From positions 186,001 through 250,000 of the forward strand of contig JALLLS010000046.1 of assembly GCA_025094145.1 (NCBI GenBank): 64,000 bases of DNA. The letters are read 5' to 3'. This stretch comes from Spinellus fusiger. Its lineage: Eukaryota; Mucoromycota; Mucoromycetes; Mucorales; Phycomycetaceae. The notes under the pieces were generated by a model that searched no databases, had not been told where the DNA came from, and saw only the letters and a list, made by a program, of their open reading frames with translations. Below, piece by piece: positions 1-11,634 of this stretch. Both the position numbers and the translations under genes were made by a program. How positions within the stretch are numbered: position 1 is the stretch's first letter; every line of letters begins with the position of its first letter.

Positions 1-140
1 AATGAACAGAAACAATATCTGTCCAACGGCTTACTAAGTATTTATGTAGAAATCGGACCAAGGAGAGCGATACGATCAAGTTGTAGAAATACACCAATGT
101 GTACTAAGTAGTCCTGTTGTGTTGCTATTCAGGTAATTTA

Positions 141-1500
141 CAGTCTCATGTAATAAATGAGTAGATGGAAAATCATTAAGAGAAATAAAGGCATATATAT
201 CAGTCTAAGATGTTCATAATAAAAGGCTTATGGAATAACACAAGATTTGGAACAGTTGTTCTTTAGATAATTGTCTACATTTTTATTATAACCATATTGC
301 CCAGTACTTTGCAGCAAAGTCTTTATTCTTCATCACAGAGGAGTACCTCCTTGACATACTATTGACTAAATTTTCCAGAAATTCATTTGGGATCTTCTCC
401 CATTCACTACGCAAGCATCGTTCAAGCTGTTTTGTATTAGTTATGTTTGTTCGACGCGGCTCTATATTCTTTTCAATATAGGCTCATACAGGCTCAATTG
501 GGTTAAGATCTGGACTTTGTGCAGGCCAAAAATCAAAAAATTCAATCATAGATCTCTCTTGTTTGCAATATCTACCATATGCTCCTGTGTGGCAAGGAAC
601 ACCATCTTCTTGGAAGAGAATGATCTCATTGAGTTCCTCTTTCAATTTTTGGAACCAGGGAAGAAAGTATTTGGAAAGTACATTGACATACTTGTCTTGA
701 TTAACTGATCCCTCCAAGAACACAAAAGGTCCTACACCTCCACACCAAAAGCAACCCCAGACTATAACCGAACCTTTGCCATACTTGTATGTTTATTGTG
801 TATGACGCTCCTTATACCTTTCACCTTTCTTCCTGATCACTCTAGTCCCTTTATCATTGTCCACAACTGTAAAACGGGACTCATCAGACCAAACGACTTT
901 ACTTCACCTCTCCACTGGCCAGCCAACCTTGTTTCTACACCATCCCAATCGCCTTTGCTTGTAAGTAAATGTTATAATAAGTTGTCTTGATGGTGAGCAT
1001 GAAAAAAACCCCGAGTTTATTCATGTATTTTAGAAATATGCTACGGCAAATATCCACGCCTGCATCATTCAAATTTCTTAAAGGATATGCAATTATTTGC
1101 ATAGGGTTTCTATGAATAGACAATATCATTGCCAGTTTTGAAGTAGACAAAACCTTTTTAGGTCTTCCTGTATGCATCTTGAGTTGAAATGTGCTTTTGC
1201 TCTTATACAATAGAACACTCCTGACCATTGTACTCTTTAGGATGTCGAGATCATTAGTAATCTCTTGATAAATAGCATATCTTTTCTATTGTCCTATGAT
1301 TTGACCTCTAATAAACATATTATGCTCTCTTCTTTTGGTGGGACTATCTTTATGTTCTTGGCTAACAGTTGGCTGATTTTTATTGACTATGGTCATCTTT
1401 TGAATAAGTTATAAAAGAAAAGAAAAAGACCTCTATTTTATTTTTGAAGAATAAAAAATAGAAGTCTATCTTTTGTCTAGTCACTTATTACATGGGACTG
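141..1500 (-). mobile_element. Tc1/mariner-like element, family A copy 1 (full length, dead)
   Basis: The element is bounded by inverted ends. The left end reads CAGTCTCATGTAATAAATGA, and the right end read inward is CAGTCCCATGTAATAAGTGA. A TA dinucleotide flanks each side (139-140 and 1501-1502), as expected for Tc1/mariner insertion. The length of 1360 bp is typical for the superfamily. The remains of a transposase lie on the minus strand. Related copies sit at 16901-17564 and 57389-58249. Its terminal ~120 bp near 1500 is almost identical to the start of the copy at 57389, so activity was probably recent. Ends and target sites are seen directly; activity is inference. Confidence 0.9.
484..1228 (-). 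pseudogene. Broken Tc1-like transposase (family A copy 1)
   Basis: Two separated reading frames on the minus strand carry the pieces of one transposase. The piece at 935-1228 covers part of the N-terminal helix-turn-helix DNA-binding region. The piece at 484-723 covers the end of the DDE_3 catalytic domain, with the aspartate of QEDGVPCHTG and the final glutamate of SPDLNPIE still present. The expected start region near 1390 lacks an ATG that is present in the sister copies. A TAG interrupts the N-terminal region at 1294-1296, and the frame is lost between the two pieces. No functional enzyme could come from this copy. Family assignment rests on the catalytic motifs and the Tc1-style ends. 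Confidence 0.85.
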
Positions 1501-2199
1501 TACATAGGACAAAAAAAGGAAATCTATCTATGAATTTACTGAGATGTTATTATCGTATAGCTTTGATCCCTATAGCTTAAAAAGATATATATATATATAT
1601 ATATATAGGTAGCCTCAAGATCTATACTATGTAACTTTGTAAAATATATCTTTTGTTCTGTAATAAAGAGTACTAAGGTTATCAACAGGACCACTAGAGA
1701 GATAAATATATAGATATTTGGTCTCTATCAGGGACATAACACACAATTTGAGCACAATGGGTAACTAGGCAACTGTTTTTAAGCAATTCTTTTCTTTCTA
1801 AAATGTTGTTGTAGTCTGCATTGCTTTGGTAGTTCTGATTAAGCAAGTGACTTGTGAAATTTTGTTTTGTTCTCTTCTGCTCGAATATAAATACTTGCCA
1901 AACACACTGTCTGTTGTTCTTCATAACTTCTATTCTTTTTAACTTGTTTGCCTTTGTCTGGCATATAAACCAACAGTTGTGATCTGGTGAGTGTTTGTGT
2001 ATGTTTATTATGTCTGACATGTTATTCAGTTTCTATTGTATATTCTTTTATTTTAATAAACCCAGTGAACCAGTTACAAAGGCAAAGGCAAGAAGGTGCC
2101 AGTGCAAGGGTAATACGACACACATAGAGAGTGCATTAATACATCTCGAACTAATTATCTTTACTATTATTTTATTATTGAAAAGGGGTATTGGCACCT
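1501..2199. other. AT-rich intergenic sequence, no gene seen
   Basis: This stretch separates the first Tc1-like element from the Fanzor-like fragment. It contains a short TA dinucleotide run at about 1588-1608. An open frame at 1694-2020 on the minus strand resembles no family and has no coding character that I recognise. If the Fanzor-like fragment once had an N-terminal part, it would lie here, but I could not read it. Confidence 0.5.
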
Positions 2200-2646
2200 A
2201 AGAATATTGGAGTATAACCCTACCAAGCTGCCTGTAATTGATTATGGCACAGGAATAAAGGTAAAAGATGCTGCCAAGTCTAAAGGTCATCGTGTTGGTT
2301 TGCCAAGAATTTTATATCAATCATTGAAAAAGAAACAACAAGAATAGAGATCTTCTTGTGGTTGATGTCGATGAGTTTCTTACATCAAGAGTAAACATAA
2401 TTGATCTCTCATCCAATATGAAAAGCTCTTCTAACAGTTATTCTTATTTTTGTTCTCAAGATCTGCCATACTTATAACACAAATAACCTCACCAAGGTAT
2501 TAGTAGATTTCAACAGTATCTGCGCTTGCCAAAGTTGCAGAATTGTTTGGAACAGAGGTGTGAATGCATCAAAGAATATCTATACAATTGCACAAGAGGG
2601 ATTAAATGCTCGCCACCGACTAGTTCCATTCTGTAGAAAAGAATAG
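2200..2646 (+). pseudogene. Decayed TnpB/Fanzor-like RuvC nuclease, C-terminal relic
   Basis: Three in-line fragments in shifting frames together give the C-terminal order of a TnpB/Fanzor (OrfB) protein. First comes a segment with YGTGIKVKD and GLPRILYQSLKKK. Next is VDVDEFLTS, which fits the RuvC-II glutamate block (DE..TS). Last is CACQSCRIVWNRGVNASKNI, which fits the zinc-ribbon cysteines followed by RuvC-III. In active members the last block normally reads NRD-NA; here the catalytic aspartate is glycine. A TAG at 2345-2347 and at least two frameshifts break the frame, and part of the zinc ribbon is lost. TnpB/Fanzor proteins are RNA-guided nucleases carried by transposons. It lies between two Tc1-like elements, but I see no ends that tie it to either. 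The call rests on motifs alone, without a search. Confidence 0.55.
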
Positions 2647-3040
2647 ATATTCTTATTCGTATTCATATTTTACTATATCGCCACATTGAAAGTGTTTTCC
2701 TTCGGGATTCAGATATTTACAGGTAAATCTACATAATCTTTATTTGTTTAAAAACTAACATGAATACATCTTAATTTATTTTTGCTCCTTTTCAAATCAA
2801 TGTCATTTTTAAACAATTGTAGTTTGACTATTTCTTTTTATATCCTAAAGATCTCCTGGCGTGTAGCTAACTATCAATCGTTTATACCATTTAAGTTAAT
2901 GAGAAAGTTTGAAATTTCATCCAATTAAAGAAGAGACATTTAGCACATTACAAAAGTACATCTTAAAAACTTCAATCTTCGATATGTGAATTTTTTAATA
3001 AAATAAAATAGTTTAAAGGCCTTAAGCAATAAGTAAAATA
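2647..3040. other. AT-rich spacer, nothing recognised
   Basis: This spacer lies between the Fanzor-like relic and the outer nested Tc1-like element. I see no coding frame, terminal repeat or structured repeat in it. Confidence 0.5.
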
Positions 3041-3169
3041 ACCCTCAATAAGTAGCCGCTTTTTTTTTCTTTTTTTTTCTTTTTTCTTTTTCAAATTCCG
3101 GACTATTTTTATACCAAAAAATAACATATACCACTTCTTTTTTTCATAACAATTTTCTTCTTTATATAA

Positions 3170-4218
3170 TGTCTGACTCATCTAACAACATCAACTTTTC
3201 TTTCTTCAAAACTCCTGAGATGTATAAGAATTAGAGTAGCTTTGAAAAATGTTCAGTCATTTTGCATAAGGTGCTGAACATGAATACTACCATGGCTGAG
3301 GCATCTCAAATATTCAACGTATCTGCTCCTATTGTGAGAGACATAGTATAGCACTACAAGGAAACCAACTGAGTTGAGCCCTCTTCCAAGAGTGGCAGAA
3401 AAAGAAAGATGCATTATAAGGTCCTCTGGTGGTTGAGAAGAACAGTCATGAGCAACTCCCACCAGACCAAAGTAGCCATCATGGCAGACATGGCCATCAA
3501 GGCATCAGACAATACTCTGAAGAGTCTCCTTGATGAAATATGCTTTCATTCATTCAGTCCAGTGATAAACCCTGTTCTCACTAATAAGCATATAGTGGCA
3601 AGGCTCCAGTGGGTTCATAAGCAGTGGCAAGAGGTCATCTAGTCTGATGAGTCTAGAGTAGAACCCATGAGCTATAACATGGGTATTAAACTTATCATTC
3701 AGTATAATACGACCTTTGAGCCTAAGAATGTCTTAAGGACAAAGAAGTTTGGAGGTGGTGGAGTGATGGTATGGGTCTGTTTTATCAATCAAGGTGTTGG
3801 GAGATGGATCATAGTGGAGGTTATAATAAACTCCGACAAGTATATCAATGTCTTGCGAGAAGTCTACTGCCATGAACTCAAGTAATTCTCTCCCCCTTAA
3901 ACCCTGGAGTCAGTTAATGCCTACAAGATAATAATGATAGAATTAATATGAGTAAGATAACTCGAGAATGGAATGCAGCAAATAGCACAGTAGTGACTCT
4001 TTACTGGCCCTTAAATACCAATCTCAATCCAATGGATCATCTGTGGACCCACCTCAAGAAGATTATCAGGAAGGACAGGAGGTTATATTCTACCAAACAG
4101 AGGTTGGAGGCTGCTCTGATGTTGGAATGGGGCAAAGTATCTAAAAAAAAGTGACAGACACCCTCATTGCCAGCATAGGGCGGAGATGCCAAAGGTAGCC
4201 ACAGAGGTTAATAAGTAG
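3170..4218 (+). pseudogene. Decayed Tc1-like transposase (family B)
   Basis: Translated fragments follow Tc1 transposase order. An N-terminal helix-turn-helix part has TMAEASQIFNVSAPIVRDIV. A middle part reads KKFGGGGVMVWVCF, the usual GGG-V-VWG block. A C-terminal part has REWNAANSTVVTLYWP and PMDHLWTHLKK, where the final catalytic glutamate position (NP-E-LW) reads D. Several in-frame stops and frameshifts separate the parts, so this is a dead copy. The sequence is clearly different from family A. Confidence 0.8.
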
Positions 4219-4308
4219 CCTAAAAATAAAACACATTTTTTTTTGTATTTTAAACACTACTATTATACATTGAAATTTATGTTACTATCTAATGAATTCA
4301 TTAGGTTA

Positions 4309-5585
4309 CACTCTTTTCGGAAATTATTGGTGCAAAAATAAAAATAAATTTGGTGCACTTTTATACTGATTTATTTAAAAAAAAAAAACCCATTCAACAT
4401 TGAACATGGATCAATTTATTTATGATGGAGGTGAAAATCTTTAAAACAAAGAGGGGGGTTCAGTTGCTGATCTAGATATGAAAGTAGACAATGAACAATA
4501 TCCGCTGCATAACGTCACAAACTTTAGACACTACATGGAACTGAAGCCTCCAGAAAAGCATGTCAAAGACAATAAACTTGACAACTTAGAAGATAATGGC
4601 ATCATCAATAATGAACAGGTTGCAAAAGCAAGCCATTGTTCATATAAAAAAGAGGATAAGGATAGGTTTTTTTTATTGGGTGTATGAGAAGCAACTTAGT
4701 GTCTGTGCTGCTTGCAAAAAGGTCAATATACCTTCTAGCACTAGTCAAAACTGGTTCAAAAAATAACAGACAGTTTAAATAAGGATGAGGACTTACCTCA
4801 CAAGAAAGATGGTAGCAGTTACAATAGTAGTTTGGCTGGAAGACCACCTAAACTTTGCAAAGAACACAAGGATTTTGTGGTTGACATGATATATGAAAAG
4901 TCAGATATTGTCTTGGAGGAAATGATGAAGCAGTTGAATGCCCAGTTTATGAGTCTTGAAATCAAGAAGTCTACTTTGCATGACTTCCCTACCAAGAAAT
5001 GTCACTTCACACTCAAGAGAGCTCATTTCCATTCAGTAGAGCGAAACAGTTCCGAAAAGATTGAAGAAAGGTACAACTGGGTTACTTGTTGGTAGGAAAC
5101 CGACATGTATTTCTTGAGCAACTGCGTTCTCATTGAAGAAGCAGCTTTGAAGAAAAGAATAGCAGTAATTGGTCCCATTCAGAGTCAAAAAGGTAAGGGT
5201 GAAACTGTATTTGATCATGGACAATGTCCCTACCCGTAAAAACAGGGACATTCAGCTTTACATTGAGGGTGGAGGATATGGCTGTGTCTATCTTCCACCT
5301 TATTCGCCTGAACTTAATCCTATTGAGCAGTTCTGGTCAGTTGTAAAGAGTAGACTCAAAAGAGCTTCTCTTTTGGATGAGGAAACATTATCTTCAACGA
5401 TCTCAGACTCTTGTAATAAAGTGCTGTTCAGTTTCTTGCAAGAATTCTTTAGATAGTCCCAGTCTAGATTTGACGATTGTTTAGAAAGAAAATGTTTATA
5501 ATAAATTCATTTTTTTGGTGCACTTGGTGCATTCCATTTTTGCACCAAATTTATTTTTATTTTTGCACCAATAATTTCCAGAGTA
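4309..5585 (+). mobile_element. Tc1/IS630-like element family C, inserted inside family B element
   Basis: Long terminal inverted repeats of about 45 bp are seen. The left end at about 4321-4359 and the right end at about 5537-5580 share GGAAATTATTGGTGCAAAAA and the adjoining AT-rich block through TTTGGTGCA. A TA lies just outside each end (4307-4308 and 5586-5587), matching a TA target duplication. The ~1277-bp element holds a decayed DDE transposase on the plus strand. Its position inside the family B ends shows that it inserted later than family B. Confidence 0.85.
4832..5456 (+). pseudogene. Decayed DDE transposase of the family C element
   Basis: The piece at 4832-5095 has an N-terminal homeodomain-like part starting AGRPPKLCKEHKDFVVDMIY. 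The piece at 5169-5456 has the catalytic C-terminus, with LIMDNVPTRK (second aspartate) and YSPELNPIEQFWSVVK (final glutamate). Between them, about 100-200 bases of the catalytic core are missing, and the block that should carry the first aspartate reads NCVLIEEAAL. An upstream piece at 4478-4687 may be the N-terminus. The type with YSPELNPIEQFW is common in fungal IS630/Tc1 relatives. The copy cannot be active. Confidence 0.8.
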
Positions 5586-5667
5586 TAACACTATCAAGAA
5601 AATTATTAATCTAAAAAAGGAAATCTGTATTTGAAAGAAAAAAAAAAGCGGTTACTTATTGAGGATC

Positions 5668-8600
5668 ACTTTACATTGAAAATAATTTAGTTTACCTATC
5701 TTTTATAATTGGAAAAAGCGTGTTTTTTTTCTACTTTACTTTATGAATCGCCATGATTTAGTATTATATTTATCATTATTTTATAGAGAATCAAAGGCAT
5801 AAAAAACTTTATAATAAAATTAATATAGCAGAGAATTTTACATGTTTATTATATATAAAAAACATAAAAAAACATAGTTTTTGTTAGACATATTTGGAAA
5901 GTAATGATATAATAAAATTACGACATAGTATAAAATGATATCCTAAATAGATGCATGTGTCATAATTTATATTGTTTATATTATAAACAAGTATCTCGTG
6001 TTATTTTATATTTAGAACTGAGGACTAAGTAACATTATGAAAGTCCTTTTTCATTCCTCCAGTGATTTTCATATAAACAAGCCAATTTCTGTAGATGTGA
6101 TTTATTGGTGGCATATAAAATGGATATAAATACCATAAAATGGGATTTCAGATAAAGATCAATTTAAGCGCATTGATATAATAGGAAAAATGTTTATTAT
6201 ATAGTTTAGATAATAACAATAATTAAGCTTCTATTAGTATATTTTACCATAATATACTAGAAAAGTCCAATGGTTCTACTTTCTATTTATTTATTTTTAA
6301 ATTCACTTATCAATAGTAAATGATTTTAGGTTATTTATTCATCTGTGAATGACAGAAAAAAACCAATATCTAATACTCAGGGCATTTCAGAAAGCGATCG
6401 AAAATTCTGCATTATAATTGCCAAGGCTAATAAATCAGTAAAGCGAGCCTACAAAAAGAAAATAAATATTATCTAAACATCTTACATGAATACACCTTGA
6501 ATATATATTTATATAGATATGTGTGTGTATCCTTTAGCCCGATATAAAAATATCTCTCATTTGTTATACGTTTAACATAAATGTACAATATCAATTATTT
6601 TAAGTCCCTTTAAATAATGTCTCAAACTCAACTATATAAACCATTCAATGTTAAACTTGCTTAAACTTATTGTTTTTTATATTTATTTTTTAAATACTTA
6701 TATTAGAAGTTGAATGATCTGTGAAAATATGTTTTGATGTTGTGTAGCAATTCAGCCAAAAAAAAGGTGATATATTGAACTAAGGCACTATTGTCCTTTT
6801 GGCCAATCAGTTCTTTACAGCACAATTAATTGTTAGAATGTACTAAATAGTGAATATCTATTGCAAAGGCATTTCATTTGTGACACTACATGGTGGTAAT
6901 GGAAGCTAGTTTTTCCAAGTAAATTGAGAGAGAAAATATTATAATTTATTCAAGGCTTCTTTCTGTAGTGCCCCAAGCTACTGTGAAGCTAAAACTGAGT
7001 GAGTCTAAAGACAACTGTAGTGTAAATTACTTATGAAGATATTTTTCCAAGAATATTTCTTGGACATTGAGTGTGAAAAAATAAGTTAAACGGAAAGATT
7101 GAAATTTGGCAATGCTAAAATTATTCATGTATACAAACCTTATTATCTTTCCTTGAGTGAAAAAGTAGTTTGAGTTTCAAGTTAGTGCTCTAAAACTTAG
7201 TAATTCAGTAGCAATGAAAAATTTATAAGCACAGAAACTATAAGATGAAATGAACTGCATAAAAAACTGTACTATAAATACCGGACACCTTGATTTTAAC
7301 AACAATGGTTGTCTTTAGTGTTGCATGTATCTTAAAAGAAATGAAATAAGCTATATATGATAAAGTCTCTTTATTTATTCACAGTGAATAGAAAATAAAG
7401 ATTTACGATGGAATGTGTAACTATCCAGGCTGAAGGACTGTTTGTTTTGAACCAAAATAAATAGAATTCAAACTATAATATGATATTTTAATCCTCACTC
7501 GGATAGTATGCTATGCTATAACATATTCTACTTTACATAGATAGTCGATGAAAAATCAATACGAATAGACCTTTTCACATTCACGGAACGAGAAAACTAT
7601 AGACTAGGGCTTTCTTTTTTTTATAATTTTTTTTTGTGCTAGTGTTCAAAAAACCAGAAACAAAAAGTGTGTTTGGTAATATAAAAAATATATTTCTCAA
7701 AGATACACACTATGATTCTACCATCTAGTTATATAATTATTATAGGCTAGGATGTTCTCATCTACACTAATCATTTCTTGGAAAAGTAGGAACTCATTCC
7801 ACTAGGAAAGGGTAGAGCATTGGAAAAAGAATACTCTTACACCTTAGGCAATAGGTCTAAAGAAGGAGGATGTTATCTTTAACAGAAAATCATACAATAG
7901 TCAATAAGCAGGTGAATACCAACCTTTACTATAGCTTTTATTGCTCTACAATCAAATATAACAGTTGAGTACAGACCAATACATACACTATTTTCAGAAA
8001 TTATTGTCGTACTTTTAGAATAAAAAATGTCCCTCATCCAAACAAAGAGTGTGCTATATATGCAGGAAATATAAAAATCAGGCCAAAACTATTGATTAAG
8101 CCTATGGTTAAAGAGTAGTTTATATTGTTTATAAAGTTGAATTTTGATTCATACGATCAACAATGAAAAATAAAATGAGAAATCTTACTTTGCAAAAAGA
8201 TACATTAATTGAGAAAGTGTAACAATAGTTTATGATTAGTGTGAATGCATAGAATCTGATTGATGTTTCTTTTTCTTCGTTCATAGCCTTAAAAATGCAT
8301 GTACCCCCAATCTAAATAATAATTATTTTTCAAATAAAAATGTGTACTATCTCTAAAGACATAAAGAAACTGCTACTCTCAAAAGAAAAGTGCTTATTTA
8401 GAAGGGAGAAAAGAAGGAAAAAGAAGGAAAAAGAAGAAAAAAAAAAGCTAACATTTAGCCTTATTTGAGTCTCCCACAATGTGCGCCATTCTTTTTCTTC
8501 TTTGGGTTGAACAAATAAGCTCTCAGATTGAACGACACTATACACTCACCTAGCCTGCCTCTTTTGGGTGCTTTAGGATATTTGTTTATGAAGAGTATTC

Positions 8601-10251
8601 CAAAACTGTTATTTGGAAGAAAAAATAAGGCTGTATTAACAAGCCTTATAAAATCAAAGAGTAAACTATCCATTACAGTTGTATTCGCTAATATTCTTTA
8701 GTTTAGGACATCTTAGATTCTAGATTCATTTAATCTGGCCATGTAAGAAAATGTTTCCCTGTAAGTATATCTTATCCTAACATCTTATTTCTTTTGTATA
8801 ACCACGCGTTTAGAGTAGAACTAGAGCAGGAGCTATAAACCTTAGCCTATATAAATTTCAGGCAAAGTTGTTTGTGGTGAAACACTTTACCGGGTCATGT
8901 AATAGAATCAATAGACAGTTAATATTAAACAAAACTTGAGATCAAACTAATGTTTTACCCTCTACTGAGACATTTTTATTATTATCATTACTATAGTCTC
9001 AAGATCATCGGAAAATAGTACCTTTTTTTTACTACTAAATACAAGTCAGATCCTCCACGGGCTTTATCAAGTGACGGCGTAATAGACCAAAATATTATAA
9101 AATATTCACGAGAAAGAAAGAAATGAGAAAAGTCTGTTTTAGTTGTTTTACAGTTGAATTAGCCCAATTATTATCTTGTTCAATCATACACAACACTAAG
9201 CAGATGACTTTATCCGACTCTCTTATTTATCTTACAGTGAACGGAGCGCTGACATAAAATTGGACAGGAGGCTGATAATGCACTGTATAGTGATTCAGGT
9301 TATCGGATCTCATAGACTAGAACTCATCCTTAAAGCATCTATTCCGGCCTATCTATCATTTTTACGATAAAGGAATAAGCTTACATTAAATGAGTGTCAA
9401 ATTGAATAACTGCGTACTATTTAAGTGTCTAATTTAAAGTCATCATCAGTATAGATCGATTCAACTCTAGGCTAAAATCGATGGCATAGCTCATGGACGC
9501 ACTCATCTCTCCCTCTTCCTTTATAGGTACATTTCTTACTGGGTAGGTGATCCATCTTCCCCATTGAGCAAAATATTCTCTATGAAGCTGCATCGACTGG
9601 ATCTAAAACGAACAAACTCTGATACTGCTACTCTGCTTATTTTACAGCAGTCAGTGAAGACATTGGATATCTATGATCTACATTGACTAGACCCTAGTTT
9701 TCATTGAATTTCTAATGCTTTAAAATAGAATAGAAAAATAGAAGACTTTATAATGCAACACTTTATAAAACCAACCTCCTTGATTCCGGTTGTTATGCAG
9801 AACTTGGTTACAAATGTCAAGCATGAAATTATTTATCGTATCATATACAAATAGAATATTTATTTTATAGACAGAAAATAGAGATTTAGAATATACTTCA
9901 GAAGTATTATTAATATATACAGGAGTGTTGAGTTGATAACAAGTAAGTAAAATTATAAAATAAAAATGCATGGTATATTGGCACAAATGTGGATGGCTTG
10001 GAACGTAGGACTAAGATCATAGATATATAATGTTAAAGAGACAGAGATAGAGAGCAGTACAGAATAATGAAACAAGAGAGCGAGAGAGCGAGAGAGCGAG
10101 AGAACGAGAGAACAAAAGAACGAGAGAACGAACGAACCAGAGAAGTAGAACAGAACGAAAGAAGGGAGTGAAGAATAAAATAAAGACTTTTTTGCTGGTT
10201 CGATTTGAAAGGGGGATGGCAGGGGAGAAAAATGAGGAAAGGAGTGAAGAG
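5668..10251. other. AT-rich gene-free desert
   Basis: This is 4.6 kb of AT-rich sequence without a convincing coding frame, tRNA or transposon end. The open frames at 8330-8673 and 9720-9986 are short, low in complexity and unlike any family I know. An A/G-rich tandem tract lies at its right border. It may contain transposon relics too eroded to recognise by eye. Confidence 0.5.
10074..10140. repeat. GAGA-rich tandem repeat downstream of the RING/LON gene
   Basis: Imperfect tandem copies of an 8-bp unit (GAGAGAGC, drifting to GAGAACGA) occupy this stretch, just 3' of the RING/LON gene on its own strand. Confidence 0.7.
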
Positions 10252-11634
10252 TTACTGTTGTTGGAGAATAACCTGTGAGTAGGCATTGATAGCTGAGGAT
10301 CGGCATCGAGTCCACTGATTCTCTAATTGAGTGAGGCTTCTCGAGAGTACTTCCAGTCTTTCAGCTTGACTTTCAATGCACAAAAGAGCATATTTCTCTG
10401 CTGCACTGCTTGGTAAAACGGCAGCAACCCACCAGCAAAGGCGAGATTTTTCCTTGGGAGAAGGGAGAGGTCCATGAAGAGACTGCATGTTTTTGAACCA
10501 AACAGAGCCAAGTAGTCCTTCAGTTGATAAGTTGAGAGAAGTAGCATGAGAAGCAGACGCCATACTTAGAATTTGTTGGTGGATGTTGTTGGCAGTGTTG
10601 TTGGTAGGAGAAATAAATCCGAATGCTGAGAGTGCTTGAATGTATTCATTATCATCGCAATAAATGCCTCTGGACTGTTGAGATGTGTATTCTTCGTCAT
10701 TTTGCACTTCAATGTTGGCTATCATTAAATCGTTTTCACTGTAATAGCTGTTGACTTTGAATCGCTCTAGTCCAATAATATCAAGGATAATAGCATCTTG
10801 GCGATGTTCTACTGAAATTACTTTGACAAGTGTTCCATAGTGGGCCACATTGGGTAAGCCTTTGTGAACAACTGCTAAGCATATGCCATTGTATCGACTT
10901 GAAGGAACAATGGCACGTCTTAGCTGGTGAAGTTGTTGTGGTGTGAATACAGCAAGGCGAGAGGCTTGGTGAGGGAGAATGATGTTATTGTGTGCGAAGA
11001 GTGTGATGTCGGACTCTTGCCAGCTGGCAGAGGATAAATGGGAGGTGTTCATGGTGTTGTAATAGGGCAATGAACCAGTAGTTTTTAATGCATATTTCAC
11101 AGACTCCAAGGTGTAGTTATATGCTTGAGATTCCAATTTTATGTAGTTGGGAAGAGGGCGACTACATGTAAGACAGTTGCCTGTGCTGACCTTCATTTGT
11201 AATACGCATAATCTGCAGAATGTATGGCCGCAGTGTGTTGTAATAGGATCATTGACGATGTGAGAACAGCAGTGACATTCGAGCACAAGGTGAGATGATA
11301 AACAATAGATGTCATTGTGTTGAAGGTTGACTAGACTAGAACTGCTGCTAGTCGAGTCTGGTGTGGGTGGTCGTGAACAAGGGCTGATGGTGGTTTTGGT
11401 GAGTTTGATAAGCTCTTGAATACAGTGGTCTGTGAAGAGTCGTGGGCCAAATAGATGTGCTTTGGATGTGCATTTCTTGACAGGGCATACAAATGTAGAT
11501 TTGCTCATCAGAGCGGGTGAAGGGAGACAGGAGAGGCACACAGTGAATCCGCAAGAGAGACTGATAGGATCATTGAGAATTTCCTGGCATACAGCACAGG
11601 TAAGTAAATGAGTGAGTTGGAACTGTTCAGTCAT
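10252..11634 (-). CDS. Double RING-finger, LON-domain protein (LONRF/CrgA-like)
   Basis: This is a single-exon, 460-residue frame starting at a clear ATG. Two RING-type cysteine clusters lie at about residues 13-56 and 119-160. The second (CHCC...HCGHTFCRLC...CLTC) has a complete C3HC4 set. In the first the usual CGH is CGF, so one zinc-binding histidine is absent. Residues ~205-435 match the LON substrate-binding fold (for example RLAVFTPQQLHQLRRA and GTLVKVISV). Proteins with this order are LONRF ubiquitin ligases in animals and CrgA in Mucorales, where CrgA represses light-induced carotenoid synthesis. A serine-rich linker lies near residues 88-105. The end QVILQQQ is glutamine-rich and lacks a CAAX box. 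The domain call is firm; CrgA orthology is inference. It is the only intact gene in the AT-rich left arm. Confidence 0.85.
   Translation of the reverse strand: MTEQFQLTHLLTCAVCQEILNDPISLSCGFTVCLSCLPSPALMSKSTFVCPVKKCTSKAHLFGPRLFTDHCIQELIKLTKTTISPCSRPPTPDSTSSSSSLVNLQHNDIYCLSSHLVLECHCCSHIVNDPITTHCGHTFCRLCVLQMKVSTGNCLTCSRPLPNYIKLESQAYNYTLESVKYALKTTGSLPYYNTMNTSHLSSASWQESDITLFAHNNIILPHQASRLAVFTPQQLHQLRRAIVPSSRYNGICLAVVHKGLPNVAHYGTLVKVISVEHRQDAIILDIIGLERFKVNSYYSENDLMIANIEVQNDEEYTSQQSRGIYCDDNEYIQALSAFGFISPTNNTANNIHQQILSMASASHATSLNLSTEGLLGSVWFKNMQSLHGPLPSPKEKSRLCWWVAAVLPSSAAEKYALLCIESQAERLEVLSRSLTQLENQWTRCRSSAINAYSQVILQQQ

Larger units (their letters stand above)
3041..5667 (+). mobile_element. Tc1-like element family B, interrupted by a second element
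   Basis: The left end carries CCTCAATAAGTAGCCGC followed by a T-run. The right end read inward carries CCTCAATAAGTAACCGC followed by a T-run, so the two form a terminal inverted repeat at about 3042-3062 and 5645-5665. A decayed Tc1-type transposase lies on the plus strand from about 3170 to 4218. The span of ~2.6 kb is too long for a Tc1 element because another element (4309-5585) sits in its 3' part. Removing that insertion and one TA leaves ~1.35 kb, the usual size. The outer TA target duplication is eroded on the right side. The boundaries are therefore good to within a few bases. Confidence 0.75.

Noticed and set aside
9953..10315. Serine/leucine-rich minus-strand frames
   Set aside because: They translate the GAGA-type repeat and the 3' flank of the RING/LON gene.
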